A stretch of DNA of 64,000 nucleotides. Source: Scheffersomyces stipitis CBS 6054. Its lineage: Eukaryota > Ascomycota > Pichiomycetes > Serinales > Debaryomycetaceae. The translations under genes and the position numbers were made by a program. Where the stretch lies: positions 2,294,001-2,358,000 of the forward strand of contig NC_009042.1 of the NCBI RefSeq assembly GCF_000209165.1, read 5' to 3'. This document shows, in pieces, positions 50,908-60,764 of this stretch. The notes below the pieces were generated by a model. It was not told where the DNA came from and did no database searches. It saw only the letters and a program-made list of their open reading frames with translations. How positions within the stretch are numbered: the first letter of the stretch is position 1; every line of letters starts with the position of its first letter.

Positions 50908-52775
50908 TGCTAAAGTTCTTGAATTGTTGAGAAGTGTCCTGTAAGGAAGTAAGAATAGTTAAAGGAGTGACTATAGTTAATTAAAGGAATGACTGTAGTT
51001 AAAAGAAGGATGCTGTAGAGAGCGACTAAAGTTGGATCAGAGAAAAGAGAGAAAAGTGGAAGGACTTGGGATACTTTTCAAGAACTTTGCTTTCTTATGG
51101 ATATCAGTTGAGGTATGGAAGTTGTATTTGCTTGAAGAAAGAGAAAGTAAAGAGAAAAGAAGCAAAAAAGAAAGTTTGGGTTATATTTATATTAAGCTTC
51201 ACATCTCATTAGAATCTGTCGTTGGCATCTGTGAGTCTATTGTTGAAGATGTAAGGTTGCTGGTGATTTCCTATTTCTACATATCCTGTTCCACATTTTG
51301 GTCTGTTTGCTTGGTATCAGAAGTAAATTTAAGAAATATTTGCCGCAAACAAAAAAAGAATGTCAAAAAATTAGTGACAAAATATCTAACTCAACAATAG
51401 ACATTCCAATGTCAGCAAACCTTACCCACGTCTTTTGGAGCAAATGGAGAGACTTCTGCTGATATCAGGCTGGTTGCGAATTCCTCTTTTGGGAATCGGC
51501 GATCTTGGACTGTATACCGGGCATGGAAATGTTGCGAAATTTATTTTCTGTCCACCACGCTGGCTTGAGGCTAGAGATTACTGGCTAGTCATGAAATCCC
51601 TTCGTTTAAGCTAATAGACGAAGATTTTAATGCATCCCTCTGACCTATAAATGGAACAGGTCTATGTTTTACACAATGGTGGTACATTTAGCAGTGAAAA
51701 TACCCACAAAGATGGTCTCACCAAAGTACTTTGTGGGAAGTATTGTTCACCAAGCAACCACACTAACAGCCAGCCTTCGTGGTCGAGAAAAAGGTGGGAA
51801 TTCCACATTCATGTCAGGATGATACAAGATTTTGGCAGTAGAAGATCAGTTGTATTCGTTTGCGCCACCCAATAGAACGAATTCGTTGCACCAATAAACT
51901 GGATATTCGAGCCTGCAGACACCGTAAGTCCAGATTCGTGCCCTCGTAGTTTCACGCCCGAAAATGGATGAGACCTTCGTCCGGAGATGAGCGGACACCG
52001 AGAGGTCGGATGATCAAAATGGCCCAACTATACTTGATGACGGAAAACCAATACGGAACATATGGAGTAATATAAGTTCCAAATTAAGTACGATCAAGCT
52101 AAGGGAAACGCTACAGATACATGCTAACAGAACTAATATGTAGTAGTATAGGGTGTTATACAAAAGATATACATTTGCTAATCTTGGCACAAATATACTG
52201 ACTTAAACAGCAATTCCAGACTCCAAGCACAGTAGAACAAATGGATATGTGATATATAGGCTGATGATCACTGAATTGTGTCTATACAAACTTGCTAACA
52301 TACTAACTTGCTACTAGATTACAATTCTGGCTGAGATCTCTTCACCTCGTTGTGTAGATAGCATTCCGAGAATAACCGGAACACCGGGCACCGGCCGTGA
52401 GTAGTCGAAAAGGTCGTGGGCTGACCTCGGCCCTCGCGATTATCACCACATTTTTGCCAGTCGGATGTCATTTATTTGTGAATTGTTTTTCTTCACGTTT
52501 ACGACTCCAACGCTGCCATAGTCTTTGTTGATTGAATCTACGACAGCAAGGCTTGATAAACTAACGCGGCCAGAAAGTTCTACGAGTTATAGAACTTTTA
52601 AAAAAAAATCGAGTTGAATTGGCAGTCTGACAAGCCAATACGTGATATTATAGTAAACAAACAAATACCCCTCGAAACCCTCGCGCCGGTCAATTTCGAC
52701 TTGCGGGCACCAGATTACGAAACTACTACTGTTTATTGCAAGACTATCTAGACAAACACCTGGAAAAACACAACA
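50908..52775. promoter_or_regulatory. 1.9-kb divergent region between secreted-protein and BED-finger genes
   Basis: No supported gene. Near 50.94-51.2 kb it is purine-rich (AAGGA, GAAAG runs), consistent with a pyrimidine-rich leader for the minus-strand secreted protein. A perfect TACTAAC with a downstream TAG (52311-52327) and a GTAAGT at 51924 could delimit a leader intron of the BED gene, but nothing else supports it. Confidence 0.45.
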
Positions 52776-53750
52776 ATGAGTTACTATACCAGTAACACAG
52801 CACCATTAGGCTACGGAAACTACAATCCAGGAATTGGCCAGAGATCTGGCATCAACCACTTGCAACAGCCTCAGATTCCGGGAATCCAATCCCTGAATGC
52901 CCCGCAGTCCGAACAGGCTGCAGCAGCTGCTGCTGCTGCACAACAACATGGCCGTCAAGGACAAGCCAGACAGGTACAGCCAGATGAGTTGAAGACATCA
53001 TCAGCCGATACTCCAAAAAAAGAACGTAAAAACAGACCAGGCATGAAGTTCGGTGCGAAGAAGAAGTCCTGGGTATGGTCGTGGTTTGTTCAAGACAACA
53101 GTGATCCCAACATTGCAGCCTGTGACTACTGTGGAAAGATTATTATCAGATTGGCTTCAGATAAAGGCTCACCCAAAAAGCTAAGCGAACATTTGCGTAC
53201 TCACAAGTTGAACAAAGACACCATAAACTATTCGCGTTCGGTACCTATCGACGGCTATGGAGTTACCTTCACCAACTCCGGAGAACCCATCAACTACCCA
53301 TCCAATTACGAGCAGGCTCCACAATCTACACAGACCAGTGCCGCAGGTTCCGTGGCTGGCAACGCTGTAGCACTCGATGATGACAAGAGAAGATCGGCTC
53401 CTCCCAAAACGAAACAAGCCGACTTCAATACTGTTGCCTCAGCTCCAAAGCGGTTCCTCTCGGCCGAGTTCGACAACTCTCCTTATACGTCGATGAAGTT
53501 CCACCGTCACTTGATGAAATTCTTGACTGAAAACAAGTTACCCATCAATGCAATCAAGTCTAAGTCTTTCCGCCAGTTGATATACGATCTCCGTTCAGAC
53601 TCCGTCAATGACTTGTTGGAATTGACCAACTTGTACAGCTCGTTGATCGAAGTTAGTCGTTATAGTGATGGTCCTGGCAATCCAGATCCTGAAGCCAGTG
53701 CCGTAAATGCCTTGGCGAATGTTGTCGAAAACAAAATGAATAACTCTTAA
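52776..53750 (+). CDS. BED zinc-finger protein with hAT-transposase-like tail
   Basis: The 324-residue product starts MSYYTSNTAPLGYGNYNPGI, with an Ala/Gln run near residues 47-60. A basic segment (KKERKNRPGMKFGAKKK) leads into a BED finger at about 92-150: SWVWSWFVQ supplies the aromatic signature, CDYC the two Cys, and HLRTH the two His (C2H2, at about 111, 114, 134 and 139). After a Ser/Thr/Pro linker, residues about 240-300 read TSMKFHRHLMKFLTENKLPI, then KSKSFRQLIYDLR. This resembles the LP-hx-V-xxxxFRxLhxxL segment that follows the BED finger in hAT transposases, but the catalytic RNase-H domain is absent. It is likely a DNA-binding regulator derived from a transposase. No name is given because I do not recognise a characterised orthologue. 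Confidence 0.82.
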   Translation: MSYYTSNTAPLGYGNYNPGIGQRSGINHLQQPQIPGIQSLNAPQSEQAAAAAAAAQQHGRQGQARQVQPDELKTSSADTPKKERKNRPGMKFGAKKKSWVWSWFVQDNSDPNIAACDYCGKIIIRLASDKGSPKKLSEHLRTHKLNKDTINYSRSVPIDGYGVTFTNSGEPINYPSNYEQAPQSTQTSAAGSVAGNAVALDDDKRRSAPPKTKQADFNTVASAPKRFLSAEFDNSPYTSMKFHRHLMKFLTENKLPINAIKSKSFRQLIYDLRSDSVNDLLELTNLYSSLIEVSRYSDGPGNPDPEASAVNALANVVENKMNNS

Positions 53751-53958
53751 TGCCATGTATTTCTACCTAAGTTAATGTACCATATAGTGATATATCATAG
53801 TTAGTGTCGTAAAAATTACATAATGACATGTATCATGAAGATAAATTTCGACCATATTGCTAAAGTATAATCCACTCATATACCATATATTACTGAAATG
53901 TGTCATATGCTGGTGTAATGTTAATATATACATAAATAGTCATAATGAACCCCTCAGT

Positions 53959-56025
53959 CTATAATGACAACTCCTGGATCCTCTCATCAAGATCCGCGAG
54001 CTCGTCGAGGTTCAAGGGGCGCACCTCACGGTTGAGTCCTAAGCTTCCCATTAGTGGAGTCTCCCCAACACCGTAAAGGACGTTGGGTGTACCACGTCCC
54101 AGTCCTGGCGTTTGGGATGCGGATACAACCGATCCAGTTACTGGACCTGTCACCGGTGTACCCTTTGGAGTGTATGTTGGAGGACTCAAGGTTCTCACAT
54201 CTTCGTATGTTGGTGGAACTTCATCATCCCAGGCAATACCCAAACCAGATCGTTCAGTTACACACAACTTGAATTGCATTCTCAACACTCTGGCAGCACC
54301 TGTAGGAACACCCATCTGTGACGGTGTAGTGGAGGGTATGAATTCAGTTGTTGGGGTAGGAGCTCCATTTTCGTCTACAAGAGCTGAAGAACTCGAGTCT
54401 ACTGGTGTCAAGTTTAGAATTCCCTCGGATCTTTCTGTTCTCTTGTGCTGCAACTTGCCAAGTACATTGTGAACTATTTCTTCAGCTACAATCACTTCTA
54501 AGATCAAAGTGTGGAACACAAATACTCCAAGGCACGGGTCGTCCATATCACAGCAGATATTGGCACCGTTACGTAATCCTATTTGAAGGTCGTCGACTCT
54601 GTCATCATCACTGCTCATCTTTGTGACATTCTTACTGAACCCAGAAGAACAATTGTAAGCGCTAATATCAGCAACCAACTCAATGGTTCCACGGCCAGAG
54701 AAATCTGATTTCCAACCAGACTTGATCTCACCATGGGATACAGCTCGAGTTTCCTCGATATACAAATACTCTCCTAAGTCCTGCTGCGTAGGCTCAGGTG
54801 TAATATTGTTACTTGTTGGCAATTGATTCGATCTCAATCTCGAACTTTCGACATTACCGTTCGAACCAAAATCTTCTATGAAGTTCTCGTGTGCATGCGA
54901 CGGACCACTCCGAATCATTTCTTCGACATCGTTCACTACATCGTCTGTCACAGGCTCGCTGTCGTCGGGAGCCAGATTGTCAGGACCGTTTAAATTGTGG
55001 TGACCGTTGTTTCTGGGATGCGCTAGAAAAGACATACTCGTGTGAATATTGCTATGGTGGTTACTTGCCCTGTTTACCGGATTGTCCTTTGGAGGAGGTA
55101 TCTTCTTCTGATGGGCTTCAAGCGCCCTTCTTTTTTGCTCGTGTTTGGCACATGACGATGCTCTAGTCTTAATCGTTTCTTCGATCTTCCATGTTAATTT
55201 CCGCATTCTCCATCTCCGATCCCCGGCAGCATTAACTACATAATTCAACTTCAACTCAACAGGAAAAGTTGACTTCGGGTATACTACATTGGGCAATACT
55301 GCTGCGGCAGTGACCTCCGTAGGTGGGAACACTCTAAGAGAGTTCCTATCTGGACCTCGGAGAATCAGACGCGAGATGTTGATGGGCAATTTGACTATGG
55401 TTTCGCTATTTGAATTAGATTTTTTGGCTACGGCAATCAAGTCGTACTTGATGTATGACTGAGAATTGGGTGATCCCAATTTACATGAAGCTGGTAAAGA
55501 TCCAGGCAACAAATGCGAGAATGGATAGGCGTGACTCCCTACAGCAAACGAGCACCGTGTGGTCAACACATCCCATCTGGCCAAAGTGGTCGTCTTGGTA
55601 GTACAATCCTTACAATTTGAGATCGTAGATGAGGCTAGCAAGAAAGGTTTGGTGTATCTGATGGTTTGAACCAACGATAACGTAACCGACTCCACATCGA
55701 TCTCTGCTTCCGACGACAGACTAGAACTGTCACTACGAGAAGGTTTGGAATTTGGAGGTCTGATGTGTAACTTAAGTAGTCCGGATATAATGGAACCAGT
55801 GGACTCCGAAGGCTGTCCGTACAACACAATCGGAGGAGATTCCAACGTTACCGATATGGAAAAAGAGGGAGATGTCGAGTAATGACTTATAGATGGTGGT
55901 CCGGATCTAGTTGGTGTCAAGTTGGAAAAACTGCTGCTGCTGCTATTAGATCGGAACGAAGACGATCTCTCACGCCTGTCCGGTCGGTCGGAGTGGTGAT
56001 GAAGTACCCTCGAAAGAAGAGCCAT
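53959..56025 (-). CDS. LDB19: Arrestin-related trafficking adaptor Ldb19/Art1
   Basis: Art1 recruits the ubiquitin ligase Rsp5 to plasma-membrane transporters and so drives their endocytosis. The 688-residue protein has a Ser-rich start, then an arrestin-like N-lobe from about residue 53 (SFSISVTLESPPIVLYGQPS, GSIISGLLKLHI) and a second lobe (NVVYPKSTFPVELKLNYVVN, RMRKLTWKIEETIKTRASSC; about 240-290). The Lys/Arg-rich stretch after this and the later GEIKSGWKSDFSGRGTIELV are typical of the Ldb19 branch. Two PPxY motifs, PPTYED (about 603) and PPTYTP (about 614), are the Rsp5 WW-domain ligands. S. cerevisiae Ldb19 is 818 residues. It is divergent from ARP6 over 912 bases. Confidence 0.88.
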   Translation of the reverse strand: MALLSRVLHHHSDRPDRRERSSSFRSNSSSSSFSNLTPTRSGPPSISHYSTSPSFSISVTLESPPIVLYGQPSESTGSIISGLLKLHIRPPNSKPSRSDSSSLSSEAEIDVESVTLSLVQTIRYTKPFLLASSTISNCKDCTTKTTTLARWDVLTTRCSFAVGSHAYPFSHLLPGSLPASCKLGSPNSQSYIKYDLIAVAKKSNSNSETIVKLPINISRLILRGPDRNSLRVFPPTEVTAAAVLPNVVYPKSTFPVELKLNYVVNAAGDRRWRMRKLTWKIEETIKTRASSCAKHEQKRRALEAHQKKIPPPKDNPVNRASNHHSNIHTSMSFLAHPRNNGHHNLNGPDNLAPDDSEPVTDDVVNDVEEMIRSGPSHAHENFIEDFGSNGNVESSRLRSNQLPTSNNITPEPTQQDLGEYLYIEETRAVSHGEIKSGWKSDFSGRGTIELVADISAYNCSSGFSKNVTKMSSDDDRVDDLQIGLRNGANICCDMDDPCLGVFVFHTLILEVIVAEEIVHNVLGKLQHKRTERSEGILNLTPVDSSSSALVDENGAPTPTTEFIPSTTPSQMGVPTGAARVLRMQFKLCVTERSGLGIAWDDEVPPTYEDVRTLSPPTYTPKGTPVTGPVTGSVVSASQTPGLGRGTPNVLYGVGETPLMGSLGLNREVRPLNLDELADLDERIQELSL

Positions 56026-56937
56026 GCTTTAGGTATCTTTTAGTCTCTTATATGAAATGTCTTCTAATGAAACACCTATTCGTATAGTAATATCTTTGGG
56101 TCTGAGGGTTCCTAAAAGAGTGTCGCAAATGATAACGTAAGAATGAATTGTGGTTCAACAAAATTTGCCAGATGAAATCAGATGAGTATCCAGCATAAAA
56201 TGCAAAACTAGATATGTTGAGAGTCTCAGCAGTAGGGAAAATCACAAACAACCTCTTAGCTATATATGCTTCACAATATATTCAGCCAGACACACGAGAT
56301 TTATGTCTCGTTATATTTCTCACAAAACAGTTGTCAGACAATGTCAAGAAAACGGACTTGATTTTTGTGGTGTCAGATAAAACATATTATCTGGCTCAGA
56401 CCGGCGCCCCGGTTCTGACGGAAAAGATGCGCAATGCACGTGATTTGCGTTGCAATTAGTCTTGATCGAGATGAATCGGAGATCCAACTCGGCCTTCCTA
56501 TCCAAGATTGCAGTTCATTTGGGTATGTAAAACTCCGTTGGAAAGGAATAGAAATTTGTCCCGAAGATGCTTCACAAAGACGGACACGTGTCGTGTGAAT
56601 GGAGGCAATCATCTCGTGATAAATAATGCCCCGATGCCGTGTGTCACGTGAGGTAGCCCCAAATACATAGTATAAGTAGAATAGCTTTATAACGTTCCTA
56701 TTTCGGGCTCTGTTGTCTGTCCCAAAAGAGTTTTATGGTGGACAGATGTTGAAATCAACTAGCGTGTTAACAGATCCCTCAACAAGATGTTCCAATTTTT
56801 CAGTGTTCATACTTCTTCTCAATCTAGTAGTCGGAACTAGATATACAATTTTTATATGGTAGCGCCCAATTTTTCAATTTAAGCTCAGTTATATACACCA
56901 GAGCTCAACAATACACTTTACTTCACCACAATGGGCC
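56026..56937. promoter_or_regulatory. LDB19/ARP6 divergent promoter
   Basis: Three CACGTG E-boxes lie at 56437-56442, 56585-56590 and 56645-56650. A GC-rich inverted repeat ACCGG-CGCC-CCGGT (56400-56413) precedes them. No gene: the open frame at 56214-56459 is short and unmatched. Confidence 0.6.
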
Positions 56938-56966
56938 ATGTCGAAACAGCACCTTGTCATAGATAA
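56931..56966 (+). promoter_or_regulatory. 11-residue uORF overlapping the ARP6 start
   Basis: ATG at 56931 opens a frame that is +1/-2 relative to ARP6 and stops at TAA 56964-56966, 29 bases into the ARP6 coding region. The uORF start has A at -3; the ARP6 start, 7 bases later, has G at -3. Confidence 0.6.
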
Positions 56967-58176
56967 CGGGGCATATAATATCAAGGCTGGTTTTAACACC
57001 GGTGAGGATTCGGATGTGCGGCCAACCAAAGTTCAGAATGCATTGACCAAAACCAAAGATGGAGCTATACATGTTGGAAATCAGTATCAAGCACAAACAA
57101 ACAACTACTCGGGAATCGTGTTCAGAAGGGCGTATGACCAGGGCAATCTCACTTCGTGGGAAACAGAAAAGCCCGTGTGGGATTACACGTTTGATGAATT
57201 GTCACCGAAAAAAATATTTGATCCTTCTATCACCCATTTGACATTAATTGAAAGTCCATTTCAACTTCCACAATTATCTACAAATACTGATCAAATTGTA
57301 TTTGAAGAATATGGATTCAACGAATATTATCGTTGTACGCCAGCATCATTGGTTCCGTGGGTGGACTTTGGGAATAAGTCGAACAACGACTTCATGTTAG
57401 TAATAGACAGTGGGTTCACAGCTACATGGATAGTTCCTGTGATCTACAAGAGTGTTCATTGGGAAGGTGTACGAAAGCTTCCTGTAGCAGGAAAAGTTCT
57501 CAACGGACTTTTGCGGGAATTGATATCGTATAGACACTACGATATAACGGATGAACCGATCTTAATCAATACAATCAAGGAGGAAACTTGCTTTATAGCA
57601 CAAGATTTTTACAAGGCATTGAACTCCAGGCAAAAGTTGCAATGTGAATTTGTATTGCCAGACTTCAAAACAACTACTACTGGTTATGTACGCAAGCCCA
57701 AAGATACAATTTCACCTGACGCCCAACTTTTACGGTTGATGGATGAACGTTTCTCAGTTCCAGAAGCATACTATCACCCGGAAATCATGTTTGACAACAA
57801 CGATACTACGGCAGGTAGCACGTTGGTGCAGAATACTCCTTTGAAAAACCTCACCGACTTGGTGGTTGAGTCCATAATGGCATGTCCCGAAGTTGCTAGA
57901 CCGTTATTGCTGGCTAATATCAGTCTCGTGGGAGGATCTACTAGTCTACCCAACTTCAAGTCTAGACTCTTACTGGAGTTGACAAAGGAGCTTCCTCTGG
58001 ATTGGCTTGTCAAAGTTGTGGAAGCTAAGGGTGTAGAAAGAGATGAAGTCAGTTGGCGTGGAGGCATCAATTTGACCAATGACGACGTCATATCAGACAT
58101 TACAATCTCTAAGAAAGAATATTTTGAGCACGGTTCGAACTGGTGCCAGAAACAGTTCGGTTTTAAGAATGTATAA
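56938..58176 (+). CDS. ARP6: Actin-related protein 6, SWR1 complex subunit
   Basis: Arp6 is part of the SWR1 remodeller that deposits histone H2A.Z. The 412-residue protein begins MSKQHLVIDNGAYNIKAGFN, the actin-fold phosphate-1 loop of this family, and continues with GIVFRRAYDQGNLTSWETEK, EEYGFNEYYR, LVIDSGFTATWIVPV (phosphate-2-like loop), PVAGKVLNGLLRELISYRHY and EFVLPDFKTTTTGYVRKP. NISLVGGSTSLPNFKSRLL is the C-terminal nucleotide-pocket motif, and it ends EYFEHGSNWCQKQFG, all closely Arp6-like. Length matches Arp6 (about 400-440). The chosen ATG gives the full family N-terminus; the ATG seven bases earlier is out of frame. CTG codons occur at residues 346 and 354. Confidence 0.95.
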   Translation: MSKQHLVIDNGAYNIKAGFNTGEDSDVRPTKVQNALTKTKDGAIHVGNQYQAQTNNYSGIVFRRAYDQGNLTSWETEKPVWDYTFDELSPKKIFDPSITHLTLIESPFQLPQLSTNTDQIVFEEYGFNEYYRCTPASLVPWVDFGNKSNNDFMLVIDSGFTATWIVPVIYKSVHWEGVRKLPVAGKVLNGLLRELISYRHYDITDEPILINTIKEETCFIAQDFYKALNSRQKLQCEFVLPDFKTTTTGYVRKPKDTISPDAQLLRLMDERFSVPEAYYHPEIMFDNNDTTAGSTLVQNTPLKNLTDLVVESIMACPEVARPLLLANISLVGGSTSLPNFKSRLLLELTKELPLDWLVKVVEAKGVERDEVSWRGGINLTNDDVISDITISKKEYFEHGSNWCQKQFGFKNV

Positions 58177-58351
58177 TTATTGTATAAGGACATGTACATA
58201 AGTATTGAAGATCATAAGGTAATATAATGCATGAACATAATGTGTTTGAAATCAAAATGCAGTAAAGTCGAAGAGTTGAGAGTCAACATTGAGTATAGTA
58301 CAAGCGAATTAGATTAATAACTATAAAACTCTATGTGGTATGTGACTTTGT

Positions 58352-59290
58352 TTAGGTAATTTGAATAAGATGGTTAAATGTCAAGTATCTGCTGAGTATT
58401 ATCCAACCATACCTGAACCACACCATCTGACTGTAATGTCCATAGCACATTGCTGCGTAACTGACACTGAGCATATTCAAGTCTGAATAGAACTTGATAG
58501 CATTTGTGTTGGGAAGACTACTCTTAGTGAAGAAGCTGATGTTAATGTCAATCTTGAAAAAATTGCTGAAGAATAGCTTTGACACATGGTCGACAAATAA
58601 TTCGACGCTACTCAAGAAAGTGAAACTATACTTCTCCCAGAAAGTAAGACTTTTCAACACGAACAACGTGACATCCTTATTGTTCTTAAAGTATGTCTTG
58701 AAATAGTTGACAGTTCCAACATAGAGGGAAATATGGTTTGGATGGTTCGACACTCCCTTCTCGTCAAATGTGATCAAAACTACCGGTTCTTTCTGGGGTC
58801 CGGTTCCTATGAGCTCTTTCAAGGTTTCTCTAATATCGTTAGAGTCCCAGGTGATATTCATTCCATCCTTGAACTTGTCGAGAATCGTGATGTTCTCCGA
58901 TGGTAAACCTAAGATCCGAGCAGAGTTGATGAGCTCAGCACTACGAATGCCTCCGAAAGATTCATCGACTGAATCTCCTGTTGAAAAACAGATGAGTTTG
59001 ACATTATTCTGGTGTTTAGCCTTAGCCAACTCAATCAAAGAAGGTGAGAAGAACATCACTTCATCGTCAGGATGGCCGATTATGAAGTATACTGTGCTGT
59101 TTTGGATGGGTAATGGCGTCGGAGACGTCAACGAGTTATATGGGTAATTTGTTTTCTGGAAATGGTTGGACTGGATCTCTTTGTCTGTGTATTTCAGTAG
59201 AAGTTGGGGTATCGCAGTGGAAAGCACAATCCACACTAGGAACGTAGTGCTGAAGACCTTGAATATAAACGAGGGTATGCTCAATAGCAT
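58352..59290 (-). CDS. GPI12: GlcNAc-PI de-N-acetylase (PIG-L)
   Basis: Catalyses the second step of GPI-anchor synthesis, deacetylating N-acetylglucosaminyl-phosphatidylinositol on the cytosolic face of the ER. The 312-residue protein has one N-terminal membrane segment (IFKVFSTTFLVWIVLSTAI). The catalytic HPDDE motif is at residues 73-77 (FIIGHPDDEVMFFSP), followed by LICFSTGDSVDESFGGIRSAEL and the second metal-site motif HPNH (in VSNHPNHISL, about residue 185). These are diagnostic for PIG-L/Gpi12. Length is like S. cerevisiae Gpi12 (304). It is convergent with ARP6 and transcribed in the same direction as the TMT1-like gene. Confidence 0.94.
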   Translation of the reverse strand: MLLSIPSFIFKVFSTTFLVWIVLSTAIPQLLLKYTDKEIQSNHFQKTNYPYNSLTSPTPLPIQNSTVYFIIGHPDDEVMFFSPSLIELAKAKHQNNVKLICFSTGDSVDESFGGIRSAELINSARILGLPSENITILDKFKDGMNITWDSNDIRETLKELIGTGPQKEPVVLITFDEKGVSNHPNHISLYVGTVNYFKTYFKNNKDVTLFVLKSLTFWEKYSFTFLSSVELFVDHVSKLFFSNFFKIDINISFFTKSSLPNTNAIKFYSDLNMLSVSYAAMCYGHYSQMVWFRYGWIILSRYLTFNHLIQIT

Positions 59291-59807
59291 TATTGAATCT
59301 GTATAATATATGTATAAAATCTATGTGTATAAAGTATTCAAATGGGTTGAAAGAAATGTATTTGTAAAGTAAAGTAAAGAATAAATGGTTGTGAAGACTG
59401 AAAAATTCAGGGCTTATCCGGTCTATATTTACTCCAGATTTTCTTTTTGGTGTCAACTCCGAAATTTGTTGGCGCGAACTGTTGGGATTTTTCCGTTGGC
59501 CACATGCACTATTGACAGAGCGGAGGCTCAAGTAATATAGGAGGAGAGGTAGTTTGAACGAGTGGAAGACAGAAGAAAAATATACAAGTATTTAATTATC
59601 ACAATGCTATGACAGATCTATGACGTTATCTGTGTGTTGTCAGCTAATTTAATTGACTTTGGGGACAAAATTTTTGGTGTTGCATTTTTCTGCTTTGATT
59701 GGGTGCAAAATTTGTCATTTATCTAGAAAATATACAAAAAATATTGTAATTGGAAATGGAAACACAACCGTAAATACATATCACTAATTTCTATTCTTGT
59801 AATAAAT
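59291..59807 (-). promoter_or_regulatory. GPI12 upstream region
   Basis: 517 AT-rich bases with several AAAATTT runs and a GGCGCGAA motif at about 59470. No gene recognised; an open frame at 59136-59531 overlaps GPI12 and has no family features. Confidence 0.5.
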
Positions 59808-60764
59808 TTATTTCTTGGTGATGAAAGTGTAGCCCGTCCTCCATACCAAGTCGACCTTCGTGGTGTTTCTGTCAAAGCCAAGCTCAGTCTCAAAATCCTT
59901 CAACAAAAGTTCGAAAACATTTACCTTGTCACCCGTTGCATCTTGGAAGTTATGGTACCCACTGTAAGTGCGCAAGTAGTTCAAATAGTCCTCAAGAGTG
60001 ATGTCCAATTTGCTCAAATTAAGGTCCTTTTCTGAGGGTGTTTTGTTATCGGTAGAATTTGGAAGAAATGTGTTTATAACAACGTTATCGTACAATTCAC
60101 TTGGAATATGTTTGTTTACTTCGACAGTGAAGTTTTTGATGATGGTTCTTCCTGGCTGCTCCCAGTGTGGACCTACAAAGTTGGCATCTTCGTAGATGTA
60201 CTTGTTATACAACTGCCAAGTTCTAGACAATACATGGGCCTTGTCTCCTTTGTACGGACCACGGAAATCTACGATAACAGGATCGACGTAGAACCAGTAG
60301 GCTAAAGTACCGCCTTTTTTCAACAACTGGGCCGAGTTCTTGAAAAAGGCATTGTAATCCCGAAACCAGTGGATACATTGAGCAGCAGTTATCAAATTAA
60401 CAGACTCGTTTGGAATCTCCCTTGGTTCTTGGTAAACAAAGTCTTCCACAGCACCAGTTTTGAAGGTGATACGAGATTGGTCGGAAATGCCGAGCTGTTC
60501 CATTCTTTCCGAAATCAACGAATCGGCAGTCTGAATCATCTTAGGTGACAAGTCAAGTCCGATGACATGCTCGGACGAGTTCAACAATGGGTAGGTAGCG
60601 ACACCTGTACCGCAGCCCAAGTCGATAGCCTTATCAATGGGCAACTTTGTCAAATCTCCCTTGGTCACGTAGTTGAAGAGCAACTTGTAGAAGCTGGGAG
60701 GATAATGGGGACGAAACGACTTGTAGTTGAGCGTCTTGAAATTAGCCTTTGAGAACGTGGACAT
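59808..60764 (-). CDS. TMT1: SAM-dependent methyltransferase, Tmt1-like
   Basis: Class I methyltransferase resembling yeast trans-aconitate 3-methyltransferase Tmt1 (and its relative Crg1). The 318-residue protein begins MSTFSKANFKTLNYKSFRPHYPPSFYKLL, close to the Tmt1 start. SAM motif I is AIDLGCGTGVATYPLL (about 46-61), followed by VIGLDLSPKMIQTA (acidic motif II) and ITAAQCIHWF (motif of the Tmt1/Crg1 group). Later, FVGPHWEQPGR and LEDYLNYLRTYSGYH also match the family. S. cerevisiae Tmt1 is 299 residues. It is cytosolic by lack of targeting signals. Which small acid or other substrate it uses cannot be told from sequence, so the symbol is by similarity only. Confidence 0.78.
   Translation of the reverse strand: MSTFSKANFKTLNYKSFRPHYPPSFYKLLFNYVTKGDLTKLPIDKAIDLGCGTGVATYPLLNSSEHVIGLDLSPKMIQTADSLISERMEQLGISDQSRITFKTGAVEDFVYQEPREIPNESVNLITAAQCIHWFRDYNAFFKNSAQLLKKGGTLAYWFYVDPVIVDFRGPYKGDKAHVLSRTWQLYNKYIYEDANFVGPHWEQPGRTIIKNFTVEVNKHIPSELYDNVVINTFLPNSTDNKTPSEKDLNLSKLDITLEDYLNYLRTYSGYHNFQDATGDKVNVFELLLKDFETELGFDRNTTKVDLVWRTGYTFITKK

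Noticed and set aside
51924..52327. Possible leader intron of the BED-finger gene (GTAAGT 51924, TACTAAC 52311, TAG 52327)
   Set aside because: The signals are good singly, but neither flanking exon codes for anything and no transcript evidence can be read from sequence. Spliced RNA reads over 51923/52328 would decide.
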